In this document: positions 24,697 through 33,061 of the stretch, in pieces
Layout of the letters: each line of letters opens with the position of its first letter
Position numbering within the stretch: the first letter of the stretch is position 1
Assembly (NCBI RefSeq): GCF_015209595.1
Contig: NZ_JADEYS010000001.1
Coordinates: 1-64,000, forward strand
From: Pontibacterium sinense
Lineage (GTDB): Bacteria; Pseudomonadota; Gammaproteobacteria; Pseudomonadales; Balneatricaceae
Direction: 5' to 3'
DNA: 64,000 bases
Notes under the pieces: model-generated
What the model was told of the DNA's origin: nothing
The model's database searches: none
Seen by the model: the letters and a program-made list of their open reading frames with translations, nothing else
Position numbers and translations under genes: made by a program

Positions 24697-25165
24697 TGTT
24701 CATGTCCTTAATGTTGGGTGTCTTCATGACATTCCTATTGAGTTAACGGGGCCGCTCAGTCGGGTTTTAATTAAACGGCGAATAAAATTTCCCAAGATGG
24801 GATATTTAACAAACCCACTTACATTGCTTCGTATGGCAAAGATATTGTGGGAACCAAGGCAGCAGGCTTTTCGCGATGCGTTGTGGGCGATGCGAAAAGC
24901 GGCTTGTCCGAATCAGGTGGAAATGGTTAAGAAGCTAGGTAAGTCTCAGAACTTCGAAATATGAAAGCGGCGAGCACCGCTTGGAGTACGCAGAGGAGGA
25001 ATGATTTGTCACACTTACGGCAAGATATTGAGTGAGTTTGCAGGACAGTTTGAGAGTGACAATCCGTTTTAAATCGTCTTGAATGTAAGAACCATAACGC
25101 ATAGCCTTGAGCGATAAACACGCTCATATTGAGTACGACTGGAACTGATTACTAAAGGGACTTTT
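24697..25165. other. Intergenic region, mostly non-coding
   Basis: About 470 bp between the divergently read TM2-domain and cysteine-protease-like genes. It should hold both promoters. One possible small ORF is listed separately. Near 25005 an AGGAGGA sequence abuts an ATG with a 23-codon frame, but the spacing is too short to support translation. Confidence 0.5.
24797..24964 (+). CDS. Possible small protein, 55 aa
   Basis: The frame from ATG encodes MGYLTNPLTLLRMAKILWEP and a basic helical continuation ending in KSQNFEI. The composition is protein-like (amphipathic, balanced), but no good ribosome site precedes the ATG and I recognise no family. It may be a remnant. Low confidence. Confidence 0.25.
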   Translation: MGYLTNPLTLLRMAKILWEPRQQAFRDALWAMRKAACPNQVEMVKKLGKSQNFEI

Positions 25166-25774
25166 ATGAAGATTTTGACTCAGGGAATCTTTGATGGGTT
25201 TTGCCTGCATTATTCCATTTTTAACGCGTTCAAAGCGTTAAACTCCCCATCTTCAAGCGCAATAGAATTCTCCGCTAATCACCTGACGAAGTGGGAGAAG
25301 ATGATCGGACTATCTCCGTCTTTACAGAGCTTCGCATCTGGTGAGGGTAGTGACTTTGGCCCTCTAAGAGATGTAACGGATGTTCAGGTTAAGCGGAATT
25401 TCATCGCATCATGCTTTAATGTGGTCAATGAGAAGAATCTGAAGAAAGATTACAGGCCAAGCTCAATCAGTCTGGATGACCTTTGGGATGTAGATTTTCA
25501 ATCCGCAGTCGTAATCCTGTGCCTGCAAGAGAATGCCATTCTGGAGCACCCTGATTTAGGTGATCATTGGGTGACAATTATCGGGAAGGATGATGAGACA
25601 GAGCGATTCCTAATTGCTTGCTCCTACACTCCTCATCTACACAACGATACTGAAGAAAAAGACGCTGTGACAAAGCGGTTTTTCAATAACTCCATTCGTT
25701 ATGCGGAGCTCCAAGTTACTTGTATCTATCCTGAGAGTATCCAACTAATCGAGGTGTCAAACCGAAAATCCTGA
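25166..25774 (+). CDS. Putative papain/C39-like cysteine protease-fold protein
   Basis: A 202-residue protein without signal peptide. The N-terminus (TQGIFDGFCLHYSIFNAF, Q6 and C13) followed 120 residues later by LGDHWVTIIGKDD (H134) has the order and spacing of the Gln-Cys...His of papain-like and C39 peptidases. A convincing third catalytic residue is not clear. The gene lies 58 bp before a PD-(D/E)XK nuclease gene, in the same direction, and the pair ends in a terminator. Function is unknown; a protease-nuclease pair would fit a defence or toxin role, but this is inference. Confidence 0.5.
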   Translation: MKILTQGIFDGFCLHYSIFNAFKALNSPSSSAIEFSANHLTKWEKMIGLSPSLQSFASGEGSDFGPLRDVTDVQVKRNFIASCFNVVNEKNLKKDYRPSSISLDDLWDVDFQSAVVILCLQENAILEHPDLGDHWVTIIGKDDETERFLIACSYTPHLHNDTEEKDAVTKRFFNNSIRYAELQVTCIYPESIQLIEVSNRKS

Positions 25775-25832
25775 GAATTAGCCCCTCAGGGCGTCATATT
25801 GATGGAGCATTAAATCAACAGGAGGTTGATTC

Positions 25833-26834
25833 GTGAACGCACCAAATCTATTTAGCCTGGCAACCAAGGAATTGTCACAGGATGCATTTCTTGCGTGGCT
25901 GCTACAGTGGGGAGATCCAGCACATGCTTCGGTTGATCCCTATCTTCATGAACTCGCTGTTAGGTTTATTCGACGTCTTGCCGGAAAGGATGAGGACTAT
26001 CAGGTCCATAGTGTTCAGGCTGGGCGGCAGTGGAAGAATATTGATGTCTGGGCCTTCGTCAATGACGAGCTGTGTCTGGTCATTGAGGACAAGAAGGGTA
26101 CTAAAGAGCACTCCAATCAGTTAACTCGGTATCGGGAGTTTGCTGCGAAGGAAAAGCCCAAGATGGAGCTGAGCTGCATCTACGTCAAGTTCGAAGAGCA
26201 ATCTGACCTGAGCGCTGTTCGGGCTGCTAACTACAGTGTGTTTGATCGTGAGTTGATGATCGCTTTACTGGATAAGTATCTCGCAAATACACCACAGGCA
26301 AAGCAGAACAATATCATCAGGGACTTCTTCGATTATCTTACTGGGCTGCACAATGCCATTAACAGCTATCAAGTGCTCCCGTTAGATCAGTGGGGATGGT
26401 ACGCGTGGCAGGGCTTTTTCTCTACGATTCAGAAAGAGCTGGGTACTGGCCGATGGGGCTATGTTGCTAATCCTGCCGGTGGGTTTCAGGGGTACTGGTG
26501 GCACACGCGTCGGTTCGAAGGGGTCGACTTCAGTTTCAATTGCTATCTACAGCTTGAACAAGACCAATTGATCTTCAAACAGAAGGTGGATAGCAGTGAT
26601 TCCGATGGACGTCGTGTTGCCCGTAACTTCTATCGGAAGTGTCTAAAAAGAGCCGCGTCTAATACAGATATTTCGATCGAGAAGTACGGTCGTTTAGGAA
26701 AACATATGGGGGTGGCTCGATTAACAGATGGCTATCGGATTGTGAAAGACGATGGCTTGCTGGATCTTCCCGCAACGGTTGCGAAGCTTAGAGGTATGAT
26801 GAGCTTACTAGACTCAGTGGAGTTCAGCCCATAG
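25833..26834 (+). CDS. PD-(D/E)XK nuclease family protein
   Basis: A 333-residue protein starting MNAPNLFSLATKELSQDAFL, typical of the PDDEXK_4-like group. The nuclease core is visible as IDVWAFVNDELCLVIEDKKG (D about 71, E-D-K about 85-87). The remainder has a Trp-rich segment (WGYVANPAGGFQGYWWHTRR) of unknown role. GAGG precedes the start. It is in one unit with the cysteine-protease-like gene and ended by a strong terminator. Family members are often found in defence islands. Confidence 0.78.
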   Translation: MNAPNLFSLATKELSQDAFLAWLLQWGDPAHASVDPYLHELAVRFIRRLAGKDEDYQVHSVQAGRQWKNIDVWAFVNDELCLVIEDKKGTKEHSNQLTRYREFAAKEKPKMELSCIYVKFEEQSDLSAVRAANYSVFDRELMIALLDKYLANTPQAKQNNIIRDFFDYLTGLHNAINSYQVLPLDQWGWYAWQGFFSTIQKELGTGRWGYVANPAGGFQGYWWHTRRFEGVDFSFNCYLQLEQDQLIFKQKVDSSDSDGRRVARNFYRKCLKRAASNTDISIEKYGRLGKHMGVARLTDGYRIVKDDGLLDLPATVAKLRGMMSLLDSVEFSP

Positions 26835-26859
26835 GTCGTGGCTTCTTTCCCAGATATAG

Positions 26860-26895
26860 AGCCCTACTAGCAGCACTGGTCTAGTAGGGCGTTTT
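26860..26895 (+). terminator. Intrinsic terminator
   Basis: GCCCTACTAG pairs perfectly with CTAGTAGGGC and is followed by GTTTTTG. It ends the cysteine-protease-like/nuclease unit 25 bp after the stop codon. Confidence 0.93.
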
Positions 26896-26920
26896 TGTGC
26901 GTTTCATCTCTATCCTATGA

Positions 26921-27517
26921 TCAGTGGAACGAAATAAATTCTTCCATCATCTCCCTCAGAATCAGTACAGCAAATTCCTTAGATACTGTTACAACGGACT
27001 GATCAAATTCATCTTGGATGTAATAGTGGGATTCGTCGTGATGGATGGTAATCCCTTCGTGAAGCCAGAAGACGGCAGGGCCGATCAGTGACGTTTTGTT
27101 GTTACGACGGTTCAGGTTCTTGAACAGTGTATACGGTCCACTGATCGTGACCGCTCCGTAGAGGCCGGTAGAAATTTGCTCCACGGGATGATCATCGAGT
27201 AAGTCGTTAAAGGCTTCAAGTAGATAGTCTTCCCCTACTGCGTCGTCAGCAAGTTCCCTGTTCACTAGCTCAGCCGAGCACTTGGATACTTCCAGAGTAT
27301 ATTCCTGTACCTCATCTACCATGATGAAGTTGGTCTCGCTTTCGTAAACTATTACTCCGCCGTGGAAGAAAACAAATGTTGGTTCATCCTGCCGGAGAGT
27401 GGGTGCTTTGGGATCAGAGTATGAAATTTGGTACACACCATTGATTTCGATACCGCCGTAGGTTGTTGAAACGTTAGTGACTAATTCGTTCTGAGGGGTC
27501 GGTTTGAACTGATACAT
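26921..27517 (-). CDS. Hypothetical protein of two homologous halves
   Basis: A 198-residue soluble protein with an internal duplication. Residues about 15-90 and 108-195 align: YGGIEINGVY with YGAVTISGPY, FVFFHGGVIVYESE with VFWLHEGITIHHDES, DEVQEYTLEVSK with DEFDQSVVTVSK, and ELVNREL with LILREM. Each half looks like a small beta-rich module. I do not know the family. The start at MYQFKP was preferred because GAGG lies 8 nt upstream; a form five residues longer is possible. It is a single gene, convergent with the nuclease pair. Confidence 0.75.
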   Translation of the reverse strand: MYQFKPTPQNELVTNVSTTYGGIEINGVYQISYSDPKAPTLRQDEPTFVFFHGGVIVYESETNFIMVDEVQEYTLEVSKCSAELVNRELADDAVGEDYLLEAFNDLLDDHPVEQISTGLYGAVTISGPYTLFKNLNRRNNKTSLIGPAVFWLHEGITIHHDESHYYIQDEFDQSVVTVSKEFAVLILREMMEEFISFH

Positions 27518-27532
27518 TTTGCTTATCCTCAT

Positions 27533-27818
27533 AGCTGAGCTTCTGTTAAATGATGGTGGAAGTCCCTTTCAATGTATCACGGATTTTTAATTGATCAAGA
27601 CAAGAAATGTCTAATAATCAATTACTTATATAGTGTGTTGCTGGCTTCCTAGTAACCCTGTGGCTAGTGTTCTCGAGACTGGTTAGTAAGTGGTTAGCAG
27701 TAGTATTGGACCGTGATGATATTACTAAGAGGGCAAGGTTTCTTAGTAAGGGATTGCCGCTTAATAGGTGACAAAAAGATCTAGATAGGAAGCCCTTCCG
27801 GAAGGGGAAGGGCTTAGG
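27533..27818. other. Intergenic, with hairpin after the broken integrase
   Basis: Nothing coding is seen. A hairpin AAGCCCTTCC / GGAAGGGCTT at 27790-27815 lies just past the end of the frameshifted integrase gene and may act as its terminator, although a T run is lacking. The rest is AT-rich and presumably holds the promoter of the two-halves protein gene. Confidence 0.5.
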
Positions 27819-29035
27819 TCAGGCCTGGTTACTAAACCTGAGTGCTTGTTCGACGCAGTTAGCGATCTGCTGTCCCGTTTGCTCTAGGCGATTATCGGCA
27901 TAGTGGCTATATCTTTCTGCCATGCGAGAGGATGAGTGCCCCAGAGCAGCCTGTACGTCACTGAGACTGCCGCCTGAGTTGATGATCATTGAAGCGTGTG
28001 TATGCCGAAGCTGGTGGATGCAGAATGGCCCTTTAATCCCCGCTCTTTTGAGCATGCGATTAAAGGCTTTGGTAGGGGATTGGATAGGCTGCGCATACGA
28101 GGACGGTTTCTTAGGGTTCCCTCCTGGAAACAGGTAAGGGTGGCCCGGTATGCGTTGCAGGTTATGGAGTAGTTCAGCCGCCAATCGATTCAGCCGAACA
28201 GTTCTGGACTTACCAGATTTGGTTAAGGGTATGATCCAAGTAGGCCGTTCGCCAACCAGATTAACGTCCTCCCATTTGGCGTTAGCCGCTTCTGAACGTC
28301 TTACACCGGTTAACAGCAGAAACTTAATGTACTGACCGGCGTAGTAGTTTTGATCGCTGTCCGCCGCATCGAATAAGCGCTTAATCTCAGCAGGGCTCAG
28401 GAAGCGTTCACGCTTGTTGTTTTCGATAAGCAACTTGAGTCCAGTGACAGGACTTTTTTCCAAGAACCCCACAGCACGGCCATGTTGAACATGTGGCGCA
28501 CCAAGGCCATGATTCGGTTGTTTGTTGCGGGTTTTAACTTGGCCATCAGGCGATTCTGAAACTGCTGCAAGGTCTGAATGTTAACTTCATCCAACAGCAT
28601 GGAACCGATTGCAGGCTTCACATGATGGGTAAAGCGGCTGTAGTCATTTCTAGAACTGCGTTTAGAGGATGCAGAGTGGGGCAGGTAATGTTTCACCGCG
28701 AACTCTTCCACCGTGAAGGCGGTTTGAGTTCGCAGTTTCTGTTGTTTGGGATCTTCATCCCGACTGAGCATACCTTTGTACTCATTGGCGATGCCTCGGG
28801 CATCCTGCACTGTCAGTGGCCCGTATGCACCAAGCGCGATGCTTCGCTTTCGGCCACGCCACGTGTAGCGCAATAAGAACTTCTTAGAGCCATTTTTACC
28901 AACAAGGCATTTCAGGCCTGACACATCAGCGTCGCTGTACTCCTTTTCCGTGGACTGAGCATCAGCAGGGTTGGGTGGAAGTTGTTCAATCAAGCGGTTG
29001 GTAAACCGAAATCGGGTAGGGGAAGGGCTTCGCAT
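27819..29035 (-). pseudogene. Second tyrosine integrase, frameshifted
   Basis: Two overlapping frames encode the N- and C-terminal halves of one phage integrase of about 405 residues. The first half contains a DUF4102-like arm domain (KFLLRYTWRGRKRSIALGAY) and a core-binding domain ending MFNMAVLWG. The second resumes as FLEKSPVTGLKLL. It contains the catalytic residues in TGVRRSEAANAKW, IHQLRHTHASM, LGHSSSRMAE and RYSHYAD. The break falls at GGGG (CCCC on the plus strand, 28467-28470); one extra G would restore the frame. It could be a real inactivating change, a homopolymer error, or rarely programmed slippage. Confidence 0.88.
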
Positions 29036-29252
29036 AACGCCTCCTGAACGAGTGGGGTTCTTACAATCCCCGACACCTCCTCAAACATTTCACACACGCA
29101 CACTCCATCCTCCCTAGCGGTCTGACGTTTCATGCAAACACACGAAACCGACACATCGGGTGAAACGAAAGGTTCCGGTCTATGTCCGGTCGTCTTGGTG
29201 AAAAAGTGAGTGAATGGTGCGAGAAGGGTGGGGAAAGCGGGGTAGTAGGTAT

Positions 29253-29693
29253 TTACTCAGTCTCTAATGTGACGTCGAGATGGAAGACGCGCATGTCGAT
29301 GTAGTTCATGAAATTGCCTTCCCAGATACGGTAGAAGTTGTGCATATCTTCCAATGCGTAGCGGCCAACGTATCTGACAAAACAGCAACCGGTGGTGAAA
29401 TCGAAATCCACCTCTTTATCCAGTTCACAGTCCTGGCCCGTACCGACGTAGCTGAAGTCTGTGATGTACTCCAGCGTTCCGGTTTCGCCCTGGACTTTCA
29501 CCCGAATCTCTACCGGATGGTAACCGCCTTTATCTGGAGCATAGTCGGGGTCGCGGAAGTTAAAGGTCGCAGCAGTTATGCTCCGGTCAGGGTTCTGGTC
29601 TTGCACCGCTTGGTTCAGATAATCGGTTAATAGGGTCACACACGCATGAGAGAGAGGAAGTGCATGCGCGTCGTGGGGAATTGAAAAAATCAT
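29253..29693 (-). CDS. DUF2787 family protein
   Basis: A 146-residue protein with the pattern of DUF2787 (NFRDPDYAPDKGGYHPVEIR, then ITDFSYVGTG and LDKEVDFDF). These proteins are frequent on integrative elements and plasmids of gammaproteobacteria, but their function is unknown. The start has GGAGG 4 nt upstream and overlaps the preceding stop (ATGA), so it is coupled to the gene before it. Confidence 0.85.
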   Translation of the reverse strand: MIFSIPHDAHALPLSHACVTLLTDYLNQAVQDQNPDRSITAATFNFRDPDYAPDKGGYHPVEIRVKVQGETGTLEYITDFSYVGTGQDCELDKEVDFDFTTGCCFVRYVGRYALEDMHNFYRIWEGNFMNYIDMRVFHLDVTLETE

Positions 29694-30337
29694 GGTTCCT
29701 CCGTTGAGTTAGAGTCATTTTGGGATTTTGGAGATGCAGAAGCCTTTTGGCGCTTAGCCGCCCGTCCCTTTCCGGGGGACGTCGGCGTTTGCGCCTGATC
29801 AGATGAGTCAGCGGCATCAGCTACTGTGGATGACTTGGCATTCTTACCAACGTTATCCACGGTATTTGATGATTCAGGCTGTTCGGAAATTGGTTCCAAA
29901 GCATCCAGGCTTTCCATCCAGTTCTTAACAGGATGGCCAGGTACATGGAAAAAGATCGCTTTTGGAGCCTGAAGCAATACGCCTTCAGCACGCAACGCGG
30001 CACATAGAAAACCCGCATTGTTGGCACTGCCTGCCTTGAAGAGTGATTTAAAGGCAACGGACTTAATCGGCTTATCCGATTCAGCACTTGCCAACAGTTC
30101 GGCAATGTCCGTAAGCGCAATCCACTCCTTCGAAAACAATCCACCGGAGTCGTTGTGAGCAATGCGAATCGCCAATGTCTGGTTATCCACATGCTTACCG
30201 ATCTCGTATGTGATCGAACCGGGAAAGCGTGGGCTTTGCTTTTTCGCTGGATTGGATTTCAGGATCAGGTACCGGGGTTGTACCTCAGATTCAGATGCAG
30301 CCTCTACGCTGCCTGTAGATGCAGTAACATCAGTCAT
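29690..30337 (-). CDS. Hypothetical protein with disordered basic tail
   Basis: A 215-residue protein. Residues about 20-150 appear folded (YEIGKHVDNQTLAIRIAHND, then SVAFKSLFKAGSANNAGF). Residues 150-215 are low-complexity, rich in Ser, Gln, Asp, Lys and Pro, with a basic stretch (PGKGRAAKRQKASASPKS) that could bind nucleic acid. I do not recognise the family. It overlaps the DUF2787 gene by 4 nt and so probably acts with it. Confidence 0.7.
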   Translation of the reverse strand: MTDVTASTGSVEAASESEVQPRYLILKSNPAKKQSPRFPGSITYEIGKHVDNQTLAIRIAHNDSGGLFSKEWIALTDIAELLASAESDKPIKSVAFKSLFKAGSANNAGFLCAALRAEGVLLQAPKAIFFHVPGHPVKNWMESLDALEPISEQPESSNTVDNVGKNAKSSTVADAADSSDQAQTPTSPGKGRAAKRQKASASPKSQNDSNSTEEP

Positions 30338-30402
30338 AGTGTCATCCTAAGCGTTTGGTTAGATGTGAGTGTTGAAACGTCCCAGAACGGGACAGGACAG
30401 GT

Positions 30403-30678
30403 TTAGAGATCGTGGAACTTGGCTACCACGCCGAGTACGATCGCCAGATCATCGCCGTATCCCACGTAGGGAATCATGTCGGGTACAGCATCCGTAGGAC
30501 AGAGGAAATAGAGGAGTGCGGCTATAGCTAATGCCTTGAGCCAAGCCGGGGTATCTGGGTCTTTCAGAAGCCTAAGCAAAGTCATGACCGCTTCGTACAA
30601 CTCGTATGCTTTGCCTCCAAGTTGACGGAGCTTCTCTTTGATCTCATCTTCTGGAATACCTGAATGGTAACTACTCAT
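30403..30678 (-). CDS. YkvA/DUF1232 family small membrane protein
   Basis: A 91-residue protein with the DUF1232 signature: WLKALAIAALLYFLCPTDAV, then PDMIPYVGYGDDLAIVLGVV. Members are small membrane-associated proteins of unknown role. The start overlaps the end of the upstream gene by 8 bp, so the two are coupled. Confidence 0.9.
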   Translation of the reverse strand: MSSYHSGIPEDEIKEKLRQLGGKAYELYEAVMTLLRLLKDPDTPAWLKALAIAALLYFLCPTDAVPDMIPYVGYGDDLAIVLGVVAKFHDL

Positions 30679-31288
30679 CCCTATACCCCTTTAACCCCGA
30701 AAACCCCGATTTAATTAATGGAGGGAGAGATTCATGAGCCCAATCCTGAGCGTAGAGCAGATGCACAGGATCAAAAGCTTCCAGAGAATCAGGGACTTTT
30801 TCATTAAAGGAGCCAAAGGCTAAGTGTTTCAGGACGGGAACGTTCGGACACGTTAACGCCTTGAAGGGCGTGCCGTGTCCGTTGTAACTCACAATCTCCC
30901 ATTGATCAGGAAGATCTATCCAGTACACCGCGTTTTCACAGCAATCACTGACTAATGAACTTGTTCCCGCCAGAGACCACGTATCCTCCAGTACAGCTGA
31001 CTCCCAATCCCGTACCGTTTTACCGGTATGGGAAGCTATACAGAGATTGAGTTTGATTGGTTGGGTGTGCAGGGACTTGGCTGAAAGGGTAGTAATACCT
31101 TCAGCGATGATCAGCAGAACGGGTGTTTCAGGGTTAGGGATGGACAGAGGAACGTATTTGGCGTGCTCGACGATCTCTGCGAGCAGACTGCTCATAGAGA
31201 GATGGGCTGAGCTACTGAGGCTGAGTGCCAGATCTGTAGCGTACTTACCTTCAGACAGGGCTTCATCAAGGGAAAAACCGTCACACAT
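30671..31288 (-). CDS. Hypothetical protein, first gene at island right end
   Basis: A 205-residue soluble protein that I do not recognise. The start at MCDGFSLDEAL was chosen for its AGGAG ribosome site 8 nt upstream; an in-frame GTG or longer form lacks one. It is rich in Leu and Ser, without membrane segments or catalytic motifs that I can see. It overlaps the YkvA-like gene and lies about 220 bp from the tRNA-Phe gene. Confidence 0.65.
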   Translation of the reverse strand: MCDGFSLDEALSEGKYATDLALSLSSSAHLSMSSLLAEIVEHAKYVPLSIPNPETPVLLIIAEGITTLSAKSLHTQPIKLNLCIASHTGKTVRDWESAVLEDTWSLAGTSSLVSDCCENAVYWIDLPDQWEIVSYNGHGTPFKALTCPNVPVLKHLAFGSFNEKVPDSLEAFDPVHLLYAQDWAHESLPPLIKSGFSGLKGYRDE

Positions 31289-31440
31289 GTTAAATCTCCT
31301 GAAAGTTAATTCAGGACATTGATATATGTTTAAGGGCTGCAAAAGCACGGTATTTGAGCGAAGCGTCAAATGCCCTGAAGTTTTGGTATTGGAGAGGGTG
31401 TATTGCAGTTTGTAGGAAGTAGCCAGACAGGGCTAGCAGC

Positions 31441-31465
31441 ACATCCGACCAGAGAACGACCAGAG
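31441..31465. repeat. 25-bp direct repeat, right copy
   Basis: Identical, and in the same orientation, to 12832-12856. It lies about 50 bp inside the right att site, whereas the left copy lies about 230 bp inside the left one. Confidence 0.8.
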
Positions 31466-31478
31466 CCCAGAAACAACA

Positions 31479-31504
31479 AAGGCCTGCATTTGAGTGCAAG
31501 CCTT
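31479..31504 (-). terminator. Terminator of tRNA-Phe
   Basis: On the minus strand AAGGCTTGCA and TGCAGGCCTT form a stem followed by TGTTGTTTC. The same hairpin, with a better T run, is found beside the attL copy. The version next to the intact tRNA was therefore carried in by the element. Confidence 0.75.
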
Positions 31505-31512
31505 GAAGTAAG

Positions 31513-31588
31513 TGGTGCCCAGACGCGGAATCGAACCACGGACACGGGGATTTTCAATCCCCTGCTCTACCGACTGAGCTATCTGGGC
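31513..31588 (-). tRNA. tRNA-Phe (GAA)
   Basis: A 76-nt tRNA with encoded CCA. The acceptor stem is GCCCAGA / TCTGGGC, the D arm contains GCTCAGTCGGTAGAGC, the anticodon loop is TTGAAAA with anticodon GAA, and the T arm is GTGGTTCGATTCCGC. The 3' 48 bases are the attachment site of the island (attR). The coding sequence is complete, so the insertion left the tRNA functional. Confidence 0.98.
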
Positions 31589-31608
31589 AATGTCGTAAGA
31601 CGATGCGT

Positions 31609-31637
31609 ATTAAACGGATTTCGAAGCGTCCTGTCAA
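31609..31637 (-). promoter_or_regulatory. Sigma-70 promoter of tRNA-Phe
   Basis: On the minus strand TTGACA (31632-31637) and TTTAAT (31609-31614) are separated by exactly 17 bp. They lie about 20 bp before the first base of the tRNA. The -35 box is perfect. Confidence 0.85.
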
Positions 31638-31898
31638 CAAAGAAAACAGATATTTTTCATAAATTTATCGTTGCTGTGTTGGAATTTGGGGAAATCAGGA
31701 TGTTGTGCTTGAAAAAGTTGAATCAGGCGATGTAATTAGAATGATTATTCAACCGTTTTACGTTGTATTTGAAGGGCTGTGATAAACTGGCTCAGGTCTA
31801 ACAAACCATTAAGTGGGAGTGGGTCGGTAGCCAAGATGGTCTGGATCTATATGTCGAGAAAGTGTGCTTCTTACAGATCAGCCGAACGTGATGTGACA

Positions 31899-33005
31899 AT
31901 GGGTTTGATAGGGGCTGCTGTTGCACCGAAGTATGTTGTTTCTATTCTTTTCCTCCTTCTTCTTTTCAGTAGCCCTGCATCTGCTCATCGTAGTTATGAA
32001 TCTTATTTAACCCTTTCGTTTGATCGGCAGCCAGAGTTGATTTGGGAGATCGAAAGTAACAATTTTGAATTGTTATTCAATTTAGACGATAACGGTAATG
32101 AAATTATTAGTTGGAAAGAGTTGCTAAACCATCAGCAGGAAGTTTTGGAATACGCGCTCAATGAGATATCAGTACGCTTTGATAATCAATCGTTGTTATT
32201 GGAGGTGGGTACAGTAGAAGCAAAACGACGTGGAGATCAGACGTATCTGGTCGTGCATTTTCTATTGCCTGATGATTTTCACCCCGAGAAAATGGGATTG
32301 TCTTATAAGCTCTTTTTTGATGTGGATAAGCAGCAGCGGCTTTTATTAAGTATTTATTCAGTAAAAGGTAAGGATATTTACCTGTTATCTCCTGAAGAAA
32401 GTAGTATTCAGGTCGATATAACAGTTAATAACCTGTGGTTACAGGTGCGTCAGTTTGTGAAAGAAGGGGTCTACCATCTATTCGGCGGTTACGATCATGT
32501 CGCTTTCCTGCTGATGTTGTTATTGGCACATATGAGTCGAATCGACGATCGAAACACTATGTTGGTTGGTCGTCTGATTAAAGTAGTTACGTCATTTAGT
32601 GTGGCGCATACGCTGACGCTGTTTCTGGCGGCCACTAACACCGTTGTGTTACCGATAGCACTGGTTGAGCTGGTTATCGCGATTACGGTAATGGTTTCGG
32701 CATTGAGCAATGCCTTGGGCAGGGCACAGATGCTGAGTTGGCAGGTCGCATTTGTGTTTGGGTTAATTCATGGCTTTGGTTTTGCCAATGTTCTGAATGC
32801 AATTGAGTTGCAGCAAAATCATTACATGGTTTTGTTGTTTAGTTTTAACGTGGGTTTAGAAGTTGGACAGTTACTGCTGGTTTCTGCAGTTCTCCCACTG
32901 TTGTTATGGCTGAGACGTTTCAAGAGCAGTTTTAAGCGTTTTAGGAGTATTTGTTCAATAACTACGATCGCTCTCTCTTTTGTTTGGGTGTTGCAGCGCG
33001 TTTAG
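31899..33005 (+). CDS. HupE/UreJ-type membrane protein
   Basis: A protein of about 368 residues. It has a signal peptide (FLLLLFSSPASAHRS), a periplasmic domain of about 170 residues with an EF-hand-like loop (NLDDNGNEIISWKEL) and a C-terminal six-helix membrane domain. That domain carries FGGYDHVAFLLMLLLAHM, VAHTLTLFLAA and FGLIHGFGFANVLN, the His-rich pattern of the HupE/UreJ_2 family. HupE proteins are linked to metal (nickel) uptake, but members with this long N-terminal domain are mostly uncharacterised. The start is uncertain: upstream in-frame ATGs at 31851 and 31836 are possible. It is followed at 57 bp by the exopolysaccharide operon. Confidence 0.78.
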   Translation: MGLIGAAVAPKYVVSILFLLLLFSSPASAHRSYESYLTLSFDRQPELIWEIESNNFELLFNLDDNGNEIISWKELLNHQQEVLEYALNEISVRFDNQSLLLEVGTVEAKRRGDQTYLVVHFLLPDDFHPEKMGLSYKLFFDVDKQQRLLLSIYSVKGKDIYLLSPEESSIQVDITVNNLWLQVRQFVKEGVYHLFGGYDHVAFLLMLLLAHMSRIDDRNTMLVGRLIKVVTSFSVAHTLTLFLAATNTVVLPIALVELVIAITVMVSALSNALGRAQMLSWQVAFVFGLIHGFGFANVLNAIELQQNHYMVLLFSFNVGLEVGQLLLVSAVLPLLLWLRRFKSSFKRFRSICSITTIALSFVWVLQRV

Positions 33006-33061
33006 TGATTTGACGGGTACTCATATCAGGGCCATATATTCAGCTTCAGGTTTTATTATTC

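Larger units (their letters stand above)
12606..31512. mobile_element. Genomic island integrated in tRNA-Phe
   Basis: The element is bounded by the 48-bp tRNA-Phe duplicate on the left and the complete tRNA-Phe gene on the right. It is about 19 kb and carries one intact and one frameshifted tyrosine integrase, an AlpA-like regulator, a DUF927 protein, several nucleases and small hypothetical genes. No conjugation genes, phage capsid or portal genes, or plasmid partition genes are recognisable. It is best described as an integrative, probably mobilisable, defence-carrying island rather than a prophage or a self-transmissible element. Confidence 0.9.

Noticed and set aside
12606-31512. Island as a prophage
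   Set aside because: No terminase, portal, capsid, tail or lysis genes are recognisable; only integrase-type and defence-type genes are present.
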